NCBI GenBank assembly: GCA_009746045.1
Contig: RPFO01001821.1
Location: forward strand, 1 to 45,883
DNA length: 45,883 bases
From: Mesostigma viride
Taxonomy: Eukaryota > Streptophyta > Mesostigmatophyceae > Mesostigmatales > Mesostigmataceae
Direction of reading: 5' to 3'
A program made the translations under genes and the position numbers. This document shows positions 34,654 through 45,145 of this stretch, piece by piece (positions within the stretch are counted from its first letter, which is position 1; every line of letters starts with the position of its first letter). The notes beneath the pieces are model-generated. The model was not told the DNA's origin. It saw only the letters and a list, made by a program, of their open reading frames with translations, and searched no databases.

Positions 34654-37600
34654 TCATCGCTTGCCAGGTCGATATGAAGGAATGTTGTCCCAGCTGGCGC
34701 CTTCCTTCAGGAGAGTAACATGTTCTCTAGCGAACTTCAGAGGGAAACGAAACTTTTGCTCGCACTCATTACTCCAACCGAGGTCGTGCCCTTCATCAAA
34801 CCATCTGATCACCACCTTCTCCCTCTCTTTGCCCAGGAGGGTGCCAAAGAGCAGAAAATCTTCCTTCTTGGGGTACTTGTGCTGCCAGTTTATGCACACG
34901 TCGTCTACCCATTTCGAACTCCAACCTCCGCGACTCAGTTTCGCGCCATCCATAAAGCGCATCCGGACGTCCGGCCGAACGTCCCTGATTCGGTTTTCGG
35001 CCGTCGCATCTCTGCCCTGACCACCACCCTTCTGCGGCTGTGCAGGTTCGTCGGCACCCTCCGTCTCCTGCCCCGCCCCTCGCCTGCCCCCTCCCCGACG
35101 TTTTGCCTTCTGCCCCTGCGCAGCCGCCGCCTCTGCCATCAACTCTTCGTACGTTTTTTCTGGCTGACCGCACGGTAAGGCTGGTGCGTGGGTTGGTGCG
35201 TTGGGTGGGAGCTCGTCCCCTCCCGCCCCCGGTTGTGCAACTGGTTCGCCGACCGCGGCCTGGCCAACAACACGGCCGGCCTCTCCGGACACAGTCCCAG
35301 ACGCGGATCCACGGGGAAACCGAACTGGAGTTTCTTCTTCGCCTTTCCCTGCACGTAAGCAGATGCCAATTAACATGAATACGGAAGGGTCGTGTGAGAA
35401 ATCAATGAAGCCATGGACTGATGCAAAAAAACTTATGTAGAAATATATTAAGGTACTTATTAAACTCGTTTATTGAAAATGAAATTTACCGGCCGAATGT
35501 ACCGTTGGAGCGTGGAAGGGCATCCTTGGTCGATCGAAGATATCCGTCAATGCGGTCAACGGTGCGGTCGATGTCCCTGGCGGCGCCTCAACATCGACCA
35601 CCTCAGTCGGGCGCATCAATCCGGCAAACGCCGGCCCTCCACCTGAGACTGTCGGCGGACCCTCCACGTTACGAGCCTCCAATACCCTCTTCTGCAGTGG
35701 GGTGCTCGCAACAAAATCCGTGTCAGCCGACGGCTCCGGATCGTCATCCTCATTCAGCAGTATCGTGTTCGGGCATTGCTCCATCCCCGTCGAGCGGGGG
35801 GGCAAAGTCATCACAACCGTCCTTCCTGACGACGGTACGGGATCGTCACCCAGACCCAAAGAAACCGAGGCGAGGGCGGGGGTCCCCTCAACCGGGGGTC
35901 CCCATGAATCCTGACGAGGCCTCATTCCCATCTGTCGGACACGACCGCCTCCCGTAAATCGGGAACGCCCGCCGGCGCTACCAGTAACAGGCCGCGAGCC
36001 TGCTTCCTGCTGGCGATCCCCATCCTCATCACAGATACGCCCGCCGGCGTTTCCAGTAACACGCTGCGAGCCTCCTTCCTGCTGGCGATCCCCCTCCTCA
36101 TCACAGATACGCCCGCCGGCGTTTCCAGTAACAGGCCGCGAGCCTCCTTCCTGCTGGCGATCCCCCTCCTCATCACAGATACGCCCGCCGGCGTTTCCAG
36201 TAACAGGCCGCGAGCCTCCCTCCCGCTGGCGATCCCCCTCCTCGTCACAGATACGCCCGCCGGCGTTTCCAACGACAGGCCTCGAGTCTCCTTCACCAGC
36301 ACGCTGGCGCTTACCTCCCCCCCTGTTGTCTTCATCCCCCCCATTGTCTCATCACGCAAGCCTCCATCACCCCGACTGCGCTTTTTCCCTCCCCTTCCAT
36401 CTCCTCCCCCGTCCCTCTCCCCCTCCCCCCTCCTCCCTTCTCCCCATCCCCATCCCCTTTCTCCCCCTCCGCCTGCCCCTCACCCATCCCGGGCGGGTGC
36501 CCCTCAGCAATATCCTCCTCCTCGTCCTCCTCGTCCTCTCCTCGTCCTCCTCCTCGTCCTCCTCGTCCTCCTCGTCCTCCTCCTCCTCTCATCCTCCTCT
36601 CCTCATCCTCCTCCTTCTCATCCTCATCCGCCTCCCCCTCTTCCCCCTTCTCCGAATCATCATCCTCATCAGACGAAGAATCGTCGTCGGAAAAGTATTT
36701 GAGGCCTTCCCACCCATCTTCAACAAGCCAATATTTGATAAGGCGGACCAGGCGCTTCCACCGGCGGATATGGGCGGGCTCCCCGAACACCAGCAGAACT
36801 CTGCAGGGTCCCCTAAAAAGGGCGTTGGTCATCTTGTCAACCACATCCCACACGACCGGGCTCAAATGCGAGGAGGGTTTGGGAATGTTGCTCTCCTCCG
36901 GAATGCAGTCTGCGTCCCACTTGCGCAGGTTCCTCCACTTCTCGTTGCTGTCAGCTGCCAGGTCCAGCACAGCAAACGCCTGGTCCTCCAGCGACCGAGG
37001 AATTTTGTAATTCCCCGCGCACAACTCGTCCACCACCTTCGTCACCACCAGATCCTTTCTTTTTTCGTTTTCCTTCCATGTCATTGTCCTGTATGCGATC
37101 CAGTCGGATCCCATCCTCACCCCCTTCCAATCGCTGTAGGCTTCCAACCTTTCCTTCCACCCCTTCTTGGCCTTGGTAGTCCCCTCCTCCGCCGCCTCCT
37201 CGACCTCCTTCTCGACCTCCGCCGCCGCCTCCTGTGGCACACCCAGCAGATGTTTGGTCTTCACCCCCAAATCGTCATACAAATGACGGGGGTGGGAAGC
37301 GAGCAGCCCTCTCGGGAACTTCCAGTCCTTCTGGTCGACCACTTTCCTTTTAGCCGGCGGAAGGTCCCTCAGCGTGAGAATGATCGCCCTCATGGCCGTG
37401 ACGACCACCCGCCAAAAGTCTCTGGTCAGGCGGCAGTCGGCGATGAACTTGTCGAGGTCCGTGGCGAAGGTGCCCTTCAGCTTCACGCCAAACACGTGCT
37501 CCCTCACCAATACGGGGTCGAAAGTCCCGTTTAGTTGTTTGCAAGCGGCCATCAGCTCGGGGTTCTCCAGGAACTTGATGTGGGCGAATTGCTTTGCCGC

Positions 37601-40600
37601 CTCTATCAAATTCTTGGCGACTTCCATTATTTTTATCAGGTTGCTGGGAGGGGCCTCACAGGACATGATCGGCGCTTGGATCAGGCTGTCGAAGTACTGG
37701 AAACTCGCAAGTTCCCGATGCGCGGTGAAAATGGACAGTTCGTGCGCCTTGTCTTTAGGGCGCGTGTCAAGGAAGTCTTGCCGAGCCGCGATATCCTGTG
37801 CGATCGCCGGCTTGCCGTCGACAGCGGGCTTCAAAGGGTCCTCACACCAGAACAGCCAGCGCTGCATGAAGTTCTTCTGGTCCGGCCCCCACTTGTCCGT
37901 CTCTTCAGCCCCTCCTGCCTTGTCGCCTGCGCCGTCCCCTTCGGCCTTGGCTTGCTCTCCTTTCTGCCAAAAGGGCTTCACAATCGCCCAGATCTTGCCG
38001 TACAGAGGAGTTGGGAGAGACACGCCCTTCCCTCTCTTGACGGGTCCATATGCCTGGTAGGCCCGGTGCACATCCCCCAGCGCTGAGCCCCACGTTGCCT
38101 TGGCTTGGGCTGTGTCCTCGGCGTTCATGGCGTTCCCGAGCTGCCTGACAACTTCGATCATCTTGCCGACTTGTTCGGTAACCTGCATCCCCGTAGGGCA
38201 ACAACGCGCAGAGACACATCGACAGTCCTCCCAAATAAGCACAACTCAACTGAGAACAAGAATACGACTGACAGAAACGCCGGCGGTCGCATCTTGACCA
38301 AAATATGGCATGCTAAGGTGGAACATGAAAACCCCTTATAGAAACGCCGGCGGTCGCATCTTGACCGAACTAATGGCATACTGAAATTAACACAAGAAAA
38401 CCACTTATAGAAACGCCGGCGGTCGCAACCTGGCTTACCTTCTGTTCACGGATCTGCCACCAGGTCGGCAGGATGGTCTCACCCTTGAGCATCTGCACGT
38501 CCACCCCCCCGAAATTCGTCCAATCAGTTGCCCACTCCTCCAGCTTCGCCGCGGCCACGGTCTTCGTGACCTCCTGCTCCTTCCCTCCCCGCGCAACGAC
38601 CCTGAGCTTTTCCGCCTTCATGAAACCATTCAGCATTGCCTGGTACCACACAGATCTTTGGTCCACCGTCATATTGTCGGTGACCAGTTCGAATTTCACC
38701 GATTTGATGAGTGTGGTAAAGTGGTTCCCGTCCAGCACGAGAAAGCCGCAAATGGCTGGCGGCAACGGTGGCTTCTTCTCGAATGGAGCCATCTCCCAGG
38801 CGGACTTGCACAAACTGTCCAAAAGCGCGGCCTTTCTCACGTCCACGGGCTTAAGATCGTCCAGCAAATCGGCCCGTCCTGTCAGAACCGCGGTGGAAGC
38901 AGCTTCGGCCATTCCCTTGGCCGAGCTCGTTCGCAGGTAGATATCAATTCTTCGTCAGTCATTGCGCGAGCGTAGCCAGCCTTCATTGTCCGTGCCCCCC
39001 CCATCTCCCCGAAGAGTTGCGCGAGCTGACGCTGGGTGCCTTCCTTTTTCATCCAGTCATGAAAAGTGTTGGGGCACCGGTCAGCCAAAAACTGGAACGA
39101 GTACCGCCACACAGGAATCACCAGCTTGTCGTGGCCGTAGTCGGACTCCGAGTTTGCAAAAATGGTGGCGTTCTGCTCGGCTCTAGACAGATGCAAGTCT
39201 CGTGCGAGGAGCTTCTGAGGCCCCACGAACAGGTTCCTTGTCCACACCCGATTTCGATGCACCAAGGCTTTGGACATCTCATCGAGGTCCCGAGGCTGAA
39301 CGGCAAGCTGCTTCCGTAACCGTTTGCCCTTCGCGATCTCATCGTTCACATCCAGGATGTCATCATCATCCTGCGACACCGGGGACTTCTCCCATTTCTC
39401 AAGCAGAGACACGGGAGCATCCGCAACCTCCACCTCCTTTCCTTTCCCCTTTCCCTTCAGCGCCTTCCCCTTGTAGGTCGCAAGTGCTTCGGAGAGTCCC
39501 TTCTGGTGTTCGTCGACGGCAGCAGTCCACGTACTATCTATTTTCATGTTCTCGCGGCGCGCGTGCTGGTCGAGGCTGATTGAGTACAGGATGGCCGCGT
39601 GGGTCGCCCTCTCGGCCTGCACGTACTGCAGTGATGCGAAAAAATCAGGAAAGCATAACCAAAAGGAATAAAGTAAATGTCGATTGAGAAACGCCGGCCG
39701 TCGCAACCTACATGAAACCTGAACCTCAACATCAAAGCCCCCCTCACAACAGAGGTATACTTACCTCGTTCCCCTTAACAATGATATGAAAAAATCAGGA
39801 AAGCATAACCGAAAGGAATAAAGTAAATGTCACACTTGAGAAACGCCGGCCGTCGCAACCTAGATGAAACCTAAACCTCAAGATCAGAGCCCCCCTCACA
39901 ACAGAGGTACACTTGGCTCATTTCCCTCAACGATGCGAAATCAGGAAAGGAAGTAAGTGTTAGTCAAAAGGAAGTAAGTGTCACACTTAAGAAACGCCGG
40001 CCGTCGCAACCTACATGAAACGTGGACCTCAAGAACAAAGCCCCCCTCACAACAGAGGTAGACTTACCTCATTCCCCTCAACCGCTGCTGCTTCAGCCGC
40101 TTTCTTCGACCCCTTCGCGATCTTCGGAGACTTGTCCCGGCGGGCATCGTGTTCCTTCAACATCTTGATCAGAGTCTTGGCGTCCTTCTCCGTCACCGTC
40201 AACAGTTTACACTTCCTCTCCTTCCCTTTGCCCTCGAACAGGTTCTCCTGCATCCACTTTATCAAGGCCTTGGCGCTCGGGATCTCCTCAGGCTGTGTGG
40301 CGCCATCGGGCCGGCACGCATTCTTCACGATCAACTCAGCGACTTGATGGAGAGTCATCATCTGGTTCCGTACCTCAGGTGGGGCTGTTTCCGTTCTCAC
40401 CTCGGCCACAACCCACTTTGCCAACTTCTTCAGTTGATAAGCATCCGCTTGCTCCTTAAAGCGTGTCATTTTCGCAGTATCGCCGTCGCTTCCACCCGCG
40501 CCCTCTGACACAGGCTCACCGACAGCGATAGCCCCCTCTCCCTGGAGATTTGCCCCACCCTGACGACCGGCTTCCTGCAAGAACATTATCAACGGAAGAT

Positions 40601-41759
40601 TTTTAATGTAAGAAAAGTGTAAAGAAACGCCGGCCGTCGTAACTCTGTCCATTGAGGACGAACCTAAACTTTCGATTACTAAGTCAACGGTAACTTACCC
40701 TTCCCCCCTCTGCAGTGGAACCACCGTAAGATCCACTTCCCCTCCTGTCACCGCCCTCTTGCTGCTCGAACGGACTTCCCTGTAAAAATAGCAAACGCGA
40801 TTGTCCATTCACAAGAAAAAAATTACTACAAAAATAAACAAGGATATACGCACGCAAACCTTTTCAATACAAGTAAACCGGAGAGGAATCTGACGCACTC
40901 ATGTACCTGGGTGCTTCCCGCCATTGAGCGGGCTTCTCTTGCACCAACATCCTCTTGCCGGCCCTGCGAACATTTCAACGGAAAGTAAAAATCCGCTTAG
41001 TTGTCGGAAATGACATGTCTGGCGAATATTGCAAAAAAATGCGTATTGTATTTCACGACATCAATTTAATGGGCGGAGACTTACGAAGATCGGCCCGCCA
41101 CCTTCCAAATTGCCCAGCGTCATATCGAAAACATCGAGGACTTCCCCTCCATCGACCCCCTTCCCCCTTCCCCTCTGCCGCGGCGGGGGCATATCGCCCG
41201 TCGCGACCGGCTTGGAAGTCGCGGGGGGATCCCTTGCGGTTGAGGGCACTGCGGCCGACTCGTGCACACTCTCCCCCCTCTTTTGGGCTACTGCGGCAGG
41301 CGCGGCATGGGAGGGCGCGGCGGCTACTGTCTCTGGCGCATTCTGAGCCAACCGACGCAACCTTAGCTCCTGCTGGAGCAGGGTTTCGAAACGAGGCATG
41401 AATGTGCGCTTGGAGGTATAAGGCACCTTGGCGACTTCAGGTTTGTCATTAAGGATGTCTTGGTACAGCGCGAATTGCTGTTCACGAGTGCCATTCGCGA
41501 GTCGCTCAAACCGCTCAATCTGAATCCGCTTAACCGGATCGTCCACCATCTCAAGACCACCGTGGTACTCATCCTTCCCAGTGACCGCGGCAAAGCTGAC
41601 ACCAGATTCCACCATTGGGGGCGGCGTGCCCTCCCTTGCACGCTTGTGAGGAGGCTGTTGTGGGGAGGCGCCTTGGGCCTGAACTGGTTGCCCTTCTGAC
41701 CCTTCCCCCCTAGGGGGAGAGTCGCCGACCACCTGCGATGTAGGGCCGCCCTTTTCCAT
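34654..41759 (-). CDS. Large eight-exon gene, about 1,837 codons; function unknown
   Basis: Exons (minus order) are 41759-41085, 40963-40907, 40779-40699, 40574-40068, 39625-38439, 38182-36315, 35931-35490 and 35348-34654. Donors are GTAAGT, GTACAT, GTAAGT, GTAAGT, GTAAGC, GTAAGC and GTAAAT, and all acceptors are YAG. Six of seven introns are phase 0 and the last is phase 1. The product starts MEKGGPTSQVVGDSPP. It has a Pro/Ala-rich N-terminus, Lys-rich helical segments (exon 4), conserved-looking cores (DKLVIPVWRYSFQFLADR; AICGFLVLDGNHFTTLI; WLFWCEDPLKP) and an acidic stretch (SDDDSSSDEDDDSEKGEEGE) followed by Gly/Arg-rich sequence. Exons 5 and 6 each need one extra base to keep phase (near 38940 and 36420-36660). 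No family was recognised. The ATG at 41757-41759 directly follows TTGCAG. Confidence 0.6.
35932..36314 (-). repeat. Intron 6 with five tandem 72-bp units carrying the stem-loop motif
   Basis: Motif copies lie at about 35961, 36033, 36105, 36177 and 36249. The first is degenerate. On the minus strand they read GAAACGCCGGCGGGCGTATC, the opposite orientation to the other intronic copies. A frame stays open through the array (repeated ETPAGVSVMRRG). GTAAGC and CGACAG at the ends argue that it is spliced out. Confidence 0.75.
38183..38438 (-). repeat. Intron 5 with three tandem motif units
   Basis: Stem-loop motif copies at 38274-38294, 38341-38361 and 38410-38430 sit in repeats of about 67-69 bp that share TATAAG(G/T)GGTTTTC. 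The intron itself begins GTAAGC and ends ATGCAG. Confidence 0.8.
39626..40067 (-). repeat. Intron 4 built of three tandem copies of an intron-like unit
   Basis: Units of about 150 bp start with CCTCTGTTGTGAGGGGGGCT and carry the motif at 39687, 39840 and 39991. The exon-4 end plus donor (GGGAATGAG|GTAAGT) is repeated as GGGAACGAG|GTAAGT near 39766. The duplication therefore included the exon edge and made a spare donor. Confidence 0.8.
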
Positions 41760-42022
41760 CTGCAACACAAAACAAAAAAATTGGAAAAAACATACGAGTC
41801 AGCAGGAAGATGCGCCCCACGTCGCAACTCAATACAAAAAATGCATCATTATGTCAAGGTACAAACAACGTTATAATTCAGAATGAACAGAGATTCATAA
41901 CAAGAGAACGACGCACTAAAAGATGCGACCGCCGTCGCAACTTTCGTCAATTCACTCTCTATACAAACAACTCTATGTCCCTCATAAAGAATCAATTGGC
42001 AAGGAAATGCAAAAAAATTCCG
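41760..42022 (-). promoter_or_regulatory. Spacer with two stem-loop motifs and a 3' splice site at the next ATG
   Basis: Motif copies lie at 41809-41829 and 41922-41943. The second reads GATGCGACCGCCGTCGCAAC and forms a perfect GCGAC/GTCGC stem. A T-rich tract ends in TTGCAG directly before the ATG of the large gene. Confidence 0.6.
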
Positions 42023-42715
42023 TTACCACCTCCGTCGACCCATAAGTGGTTCGCGAATGGGAAATCGCTGCTGATTTTCGGTCGAGCCCTTCACGGTATT
42101 TTCGAAATCTCGAGGCAAGGTTGCGCGGAAGAGGGCCCCCTCAATCATGCGTGCGATCGGACTGGCCATGGAAACGGATACCTGGTTCCTGGACTGCCTT
42201 GCACGGTCAACCATCTTGAAACTTCCCCGGAGAAGGAAATCAGACGTCAGACGGTTGAATATGCGAACGTCAAGATTTGACCAACCCATCATCCATTCCA
42301 CCACCTTCTCCGCGGCATCATGGAAGACCTGCCTCTCATCCGCCACTCCTCGAGACCCAAACACACAATCGGCCGTGTTATCGTCGTGCCTCTTAAGGCG
42401 AATGTTCACGTCCTCTTTGTCATCATCCATTTCCGACAGCCGAATTACAGCCCTTTTGGCTCCGTCCACTCCATCCTCAAGAAGGACGTCCATCTGCGCC
42501 CCTCCCACACAATTGTTGTCAACGTATTGTTGCAAATGACGGGAAATCATGTCCTTTCCAAAAGCTACGATGTGTTCCCCACACAGACCCATGTCGGTAA
42601 TTGACAGCTTTTTACATTTCCTATCCCGGCACTTCTTTTCGGGATCCTTCTCAAAAATCCGGAAAACAGCGTCCTGATATGGACGTCCCCTTATGTCGAC
42701 CGTCAGACTGGACAT
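42023..42715 (-). CDS. Cys/His-motif protein, 230 aa, paralogue-like to its upstream neighbour
   Basis: It starts MSSLTVDIRGRPYQDAVF; the ATG directly follows TTTCGCAG. Near residues 28-50 it has KKCRDRKCKKLSITDMGLC and GEH, a C-x4-C-K-K, then C-x2-H arrangement that could bind one zinc. The same arrangement and a similar 5' flank (GGCCGGTATGTT, then CGCAGATGTCC) occur in the gene at 42996-43862, so the two probably arose by duplication. The rest is a mixed alpha/beta sequence (VFHDAAEKVVEWMMGWSNLD; DFLLRGSFKMVDRARQ). No family was recognised. It ends RREPLMGRRRW-like (PIREPLMGRRRW), then TAA. Confidence 0.6.
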   Translation of the reverse strand: MSSLTVDIRGRPYQDAVFRIFEKDPEKKCRDRKCKKLSITDMGLCGEHIVAFGKDMISRHLQQYVDNNCVGGAQMDVLLEDGVDGAKRAVIRLSEMDDDKEDVNIRLKRHDDNTADCVFGSRGVADERQVFHDAAEKVVEWMMGWSNLDVRIFNRLTSDFLLRGSFKMVDRARQSRNQVSVSMASPIARMIEGALFRATLPRDFENTVKGSTENQQRFPIREPLMGRRRW

Positions 42716-42995
42716 CTGCGAAACCAGAACATACCGGCCGCGAGTAGTTTATATTATTAAAAAAAACTGGCATTTATTAAGTCATCTTCATCTATTTATG
42801 CGAGCTAAAATTTGAAGAAAATGCAACAAAGAAACGCCCTGGGGCGCAACTTCCTCAACAACCACTTTCTACGTACAAACGAATGGCAATCACATCGACT
42901 ACGATTGTCACTACATACGAATGTCCAGACAATATAATGTGTATGTAGAGGGGGGGCATTCAAGACCAGAGAAACGCCGGCGGGCGCAACTCATA
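42716..42995 (-). promoter_or_regulatory. Spacer with two stem-loop motifs and a splice acceptor
   Basis: Motif copies are at 42971-42991 (5 nt beyond the upstream stop) and 42831-42852, where the loop is CTGG. The spacer ends CTGGTTTCGCAG before ATG. Confidence 0.6.
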
Positions 42996-43862
42996 TCAAT
43001 ATAGACTGTCCCGCGACTCGTTCCACTCTCTGCAGGTTTTGCAACAACCGATCGAGCGAACTCTCGGAACCTCTTTCGCCGCCATTTCATCGACACGAGC
43101 GAACATCTCTTCTTTGGCGGCCACCAACTTTGCCTCCTTGTTGCCGGTGTCAGGATAGATTTCGGACCTCCTCGTCTTCATCGGGGCCACTCTCTCCAAA
43201 TACTCTGCACACAGAGAATCCTGCTCCTCCTCCACAATCGCCTTCACGCCGGATACAATCGCTTTGGCTTTTGTTTCCACGCGAAAATCGAACTCTCGTT
43301 GAGTTATCAGCGGAATGTCGGCGAGTGCAAAACACATACGCCGATAAAGTTCGCTTACATCCGTGTCACGCGAGTCGGCAAAAGGTGTCGTCATCAAAAA
43401 GCATCTCAAGCTACTCCAACCATTTTCTTGGGCGCCGGCAACGTAGCCTCCCTTTGCCAAGTCCGCACCTGTCGCGGAGTCTTTGACTATCCAATCTTCA
43501 AGGAAGTACTCGTCTCCCCTGGTGAAATCAAAATTTACACCCACGACCTCTCCGACAGTCATGTCCAGGCGAAGTCGCAGGGCCCCCCCCGCCAATCCAG
43601 GTCCGAGGGCGCCCGCCATTCCAAGTCCGCGACTGAGGGCATTTTCGATGTGACGAGAATGTTCTTCGTGCTTTCGGCAATACAAGTCAAATCCGAGAGC
43701 GGTTTTCTTGCAAGTGGACACATCACACTTGCGCGGCGCCCCTATTGAGCGAGCAACACTCTGAATGACAGTGGCAACCGCTTGGTGTTGTTGAAGTCGT
43801 TGCCAATCCTCCATCAGGAGGTGACTAGACGAATCGGACGAATCTTCCGTCGAACCGGACAT
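42996..43862 (-). CDS. Cys/His-motif protein, 288 aa
   Basis: It starts MSGSTEDSSDSSSHLLMEDW; the ATG follows CTTGTCGCAG directly. Near residues 45-70 it carries RKCDVSTCKKTALGFDLYC followed by RKHEEH, the same candidate zinc site as its downstream neighbour. It then has a Gly-rich stretch, a beta-rich part (RLRLDMTVGEVVGVNFDFTR) and a helical part (ETKAKAIVSGVKAIVEEEQD). The C-terminus has a second Cys cluster, CCKTCREWNESRD. Function is unknown; a protein-protein or nucleic-acid adaptor is an inference from the Cys/His sites only. The stop is followed within 5 nt by a stem-loop motif. Confidence 0.62.
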   Translation of the reverse strand: MSGSTEDSSDSSSHLLMEDWQRLQQHQAVATVIQSVARSIGAPRKCDVSTCKKTALGFDLYCRKHEEHSRHIENALSRGLGMAGALGPGLAGGALRLRLDMTVGEVVGVNFDFTRGDEYFLEDWIVKDSATGADLAKGGYVAGAQENGWSSLRCFLMTTPFADSRDTDVSELYRRMCFALADIPLITQREFDFRVETKAKAIVSGVKAIVEEEQDSLCAEYLERVAPMKTRRSEIYPDTGNKEAKLVAAKEEMFARVDEMAAKEVPRVRSIGCCKTCREWNESRDSLY

Positions 43863-44026
43863 CTGCGACAAGTTACGATAACATACCGGCCCCGGAAAAT
43901 AAAATTCAAAAAACGTTTTGAAATTTTTTTATTGTACTTGTTTATTAATACGAAGGTTTAAATTTGGCGCAAAGAAACGCCCCAAGGCGCAACTTGTCGA
44001 ACAGCAATATGGCGATAAAACATTAT
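43863..44026 (-). promoter_or_regulatory. Spacer with one stem-loop motif and a splice acceptor
   Basis: The motif at 43974-43995 (GAAACGCCCCAAGGCGCAAC on plus) has a CGCC/GGCG stem with loop CCAA. AT-rich sequence and TTGTCGCAG follow, ending at the ATG. Confidence 0.6.
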
Positions 44027-44227
44027 CTATTCAATGTGCGATTGATGTGCTGAAACCTTCCAGACTTTGACACTGTCCGGTATCACCGGACTCGGACGAG
44101 GAGTCGAGTCGGAAGCGAGCCAGTAATCCTCGACTATTTTTTTGATGTACAATGGAAGACTCCTTCCATTATGTCGAAGTGTGTCGGTCCTTTGCCTTTT
44201 GGCCAAACTCTCCTTAACCTCCACCAT
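44027..44227 (-). CDS. Small basic protein, 66 aa, unknown
   Basis: It starts MVEVKESLAKRQRTDTLRHN and ends KVWKVSAHQSHIE. The ATG lies 3 nt after CTACGCGCAG. It is short but protein-like (SLPLYIKKIVEDYWLASDS), sits in register between neighbours on the same strand, and has its own acceptor, so I count it as a gene. A longer frame upstream would read through the acceptor. Confidence 0.45.
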   Translation of the reverse strand: MVEVKESLAKRQRTDTLRHNGRSLPLYIKKIVEDYWLASDSTPRPSPVIPDSVKVWKVSAHQSHIE

Positions 44228-44321
44228 TTCCTGCGCGTAGGAGGAAAATGATACGTTATAAACATTAATTATTAAAAATAACATCATATAAACAAGTTAT
44301 TACTCTACATTTCAAGTTTTT
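44228..44321 (-). promoter_or_regulatory. 94-bp spacer with intron-like features
   Basis: On the minus strand it holds GTAATAACTTG, an AT-rich core with TTAATGTTTAT, a pyrimidine run and GCGCAG. The next spacer (45078-45145) has the same order, GTAACTTG, TTAATGTTTAT, pyrimidines, AG. Both could be introns in a two-gene transcript or targets for trans-splicing. There is no room for a separate terminator plus promoter. Confidence 0.5.
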
Positions 44322-45077
44322 CTAAGAGGCAGAGCCGTCGTGGAAGTTGAAGGAGAAGTCGACATCAGACCCCATAGTTTTATCCAGTATCGTCGTCACG
44401 TTAACCCCCCACTTCACCCCTGCCAGCACCTCCCTCGCTTGCCTCAGACGTTCGCATCTATCCTTATGCCTACTCCAGTCCGCACGCTGGCACTCCTCAC
44501 TGCAATATCTGGCATCCCTACATCCTCTACACCACTTGATATGAGGTCCTGTTTCGCACCCACACCCCTCCTTGGAGCACTTTCGCGTACTACGCATGCG
44601 ATCCCCATCCCTCACGATCGGGTCAGAGAGCAAGAAAAAGTTCATGTTGAGGGGTACTGCCCCTACACATGCATCAGCCCTCACGCGCAGAGAATGCGTA
44701 ACATTCGGGTAAAATGCGCGCCCGTAGGTGCACCCAAGCTGAGCCCCTTCCTCTTCCCCCAACTCTATCTTTGGCCCCTTTGTAATGAACGACACCAAAA
44801 GGCGGAACTCCGTCCTTGGGTCTATGGGCACTCTTAGATCCATCTGTGGTCTGAAAAAACCCTCTTGAATACAGAAGTTCATATCAGCTAGCTGGGCGTA
44901 CATAATTCTCTCCATTTGGCTGAACGAATCAAACGCCAATAAAACGGCCAAGTGGCGGCCTGTCCTCTCCTGCGCGACTCGAACTTCCTCGAATATGACA
45001 CGCGACAGAAAGCGAACTTGTTTGAAAACGTTTTGAAGGACGCTTCCGTAGACTTCATTCACGATCTCGGACTCCAT
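44322..45077 (-). CDS. MYND zinc-finger protein, 251 aa
   Basis: It starts MESEIVNEVYGSVLQNVF; the ATG is directly preceded by a pyrimidine-rich tract and AAAAAG. The N-terminal two thirds are a globular alpha/beta region of unknown type (LLAFDSFSQMERIMYAQLAD; RTEFRLLVSFITKGP). At about 170-210 a canonical MYND finger reads KCSKEGCGCETG, IKWCRGCRDARYCSEEC and QRADWSRHKDRC, with all Cys/His ligands present. MYND domains bind short proline-rich peptides and are common in eukaryotic regulators. No SET or other catalytic domain is visible. It is the only member of the array with a recognised domain. Confidence 0.75.
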   Translation of the reverse strand: MESEIVNEVYGSVLQNVFKQVRFLSRVIFEEVRVAQERTGRHLAVLLAFDSFSQMERIMYAQLADMNFCIQEGFFRPQMDLRVPIDPRTEFRLLVSFITKGPKIELGEEEGAQLGCTYGRAFYPNVTHSLRVRADACVGAVPLNMNFFLLSDPIVRDGDRMRSTRKCSKEGCGCETGPHIKWCRGCRDARYCSEECQRADWSRHKDRCERLRQAREVLAGVKWGVNVTTILDKTMGSDVDFSFNFHDGSAS

Positions 45078-45145
45078 CTTTTTCAGGGAAAAAACGAACA
45101 AAAAAATTCATAAACATTAATTTATTATTTTATAATAACAAGTTA
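45078..45145 (-). promoter_or_regulatory. 68-bp spacer with splice-site-like ends
   Basis: It runs from just after the upstream TAG (A|GTAACTTG) through an AT-rich core to a T-rich tract and AAAAAG next to the ATG. It resembles the spacer at 44228-44321. Confidence 0.5.

Noticed and set aside
36326-38086. Long plus-strand frames opposite the large gene
   Set aside because: Ser/Pro/Leu-rich complement of Glu/Lys/Gly-rich exons; splice sites and phase fit only the minus strand.
42023-43862. Adjacent Cys/His ORFs as exons of one protein with the large gene
   Set aside because: No donor near the 3' end of either ORF joins in frame to the next exon: each GT tried gives a stop or a frame shift, while the ORFs end in stops next to the motif.
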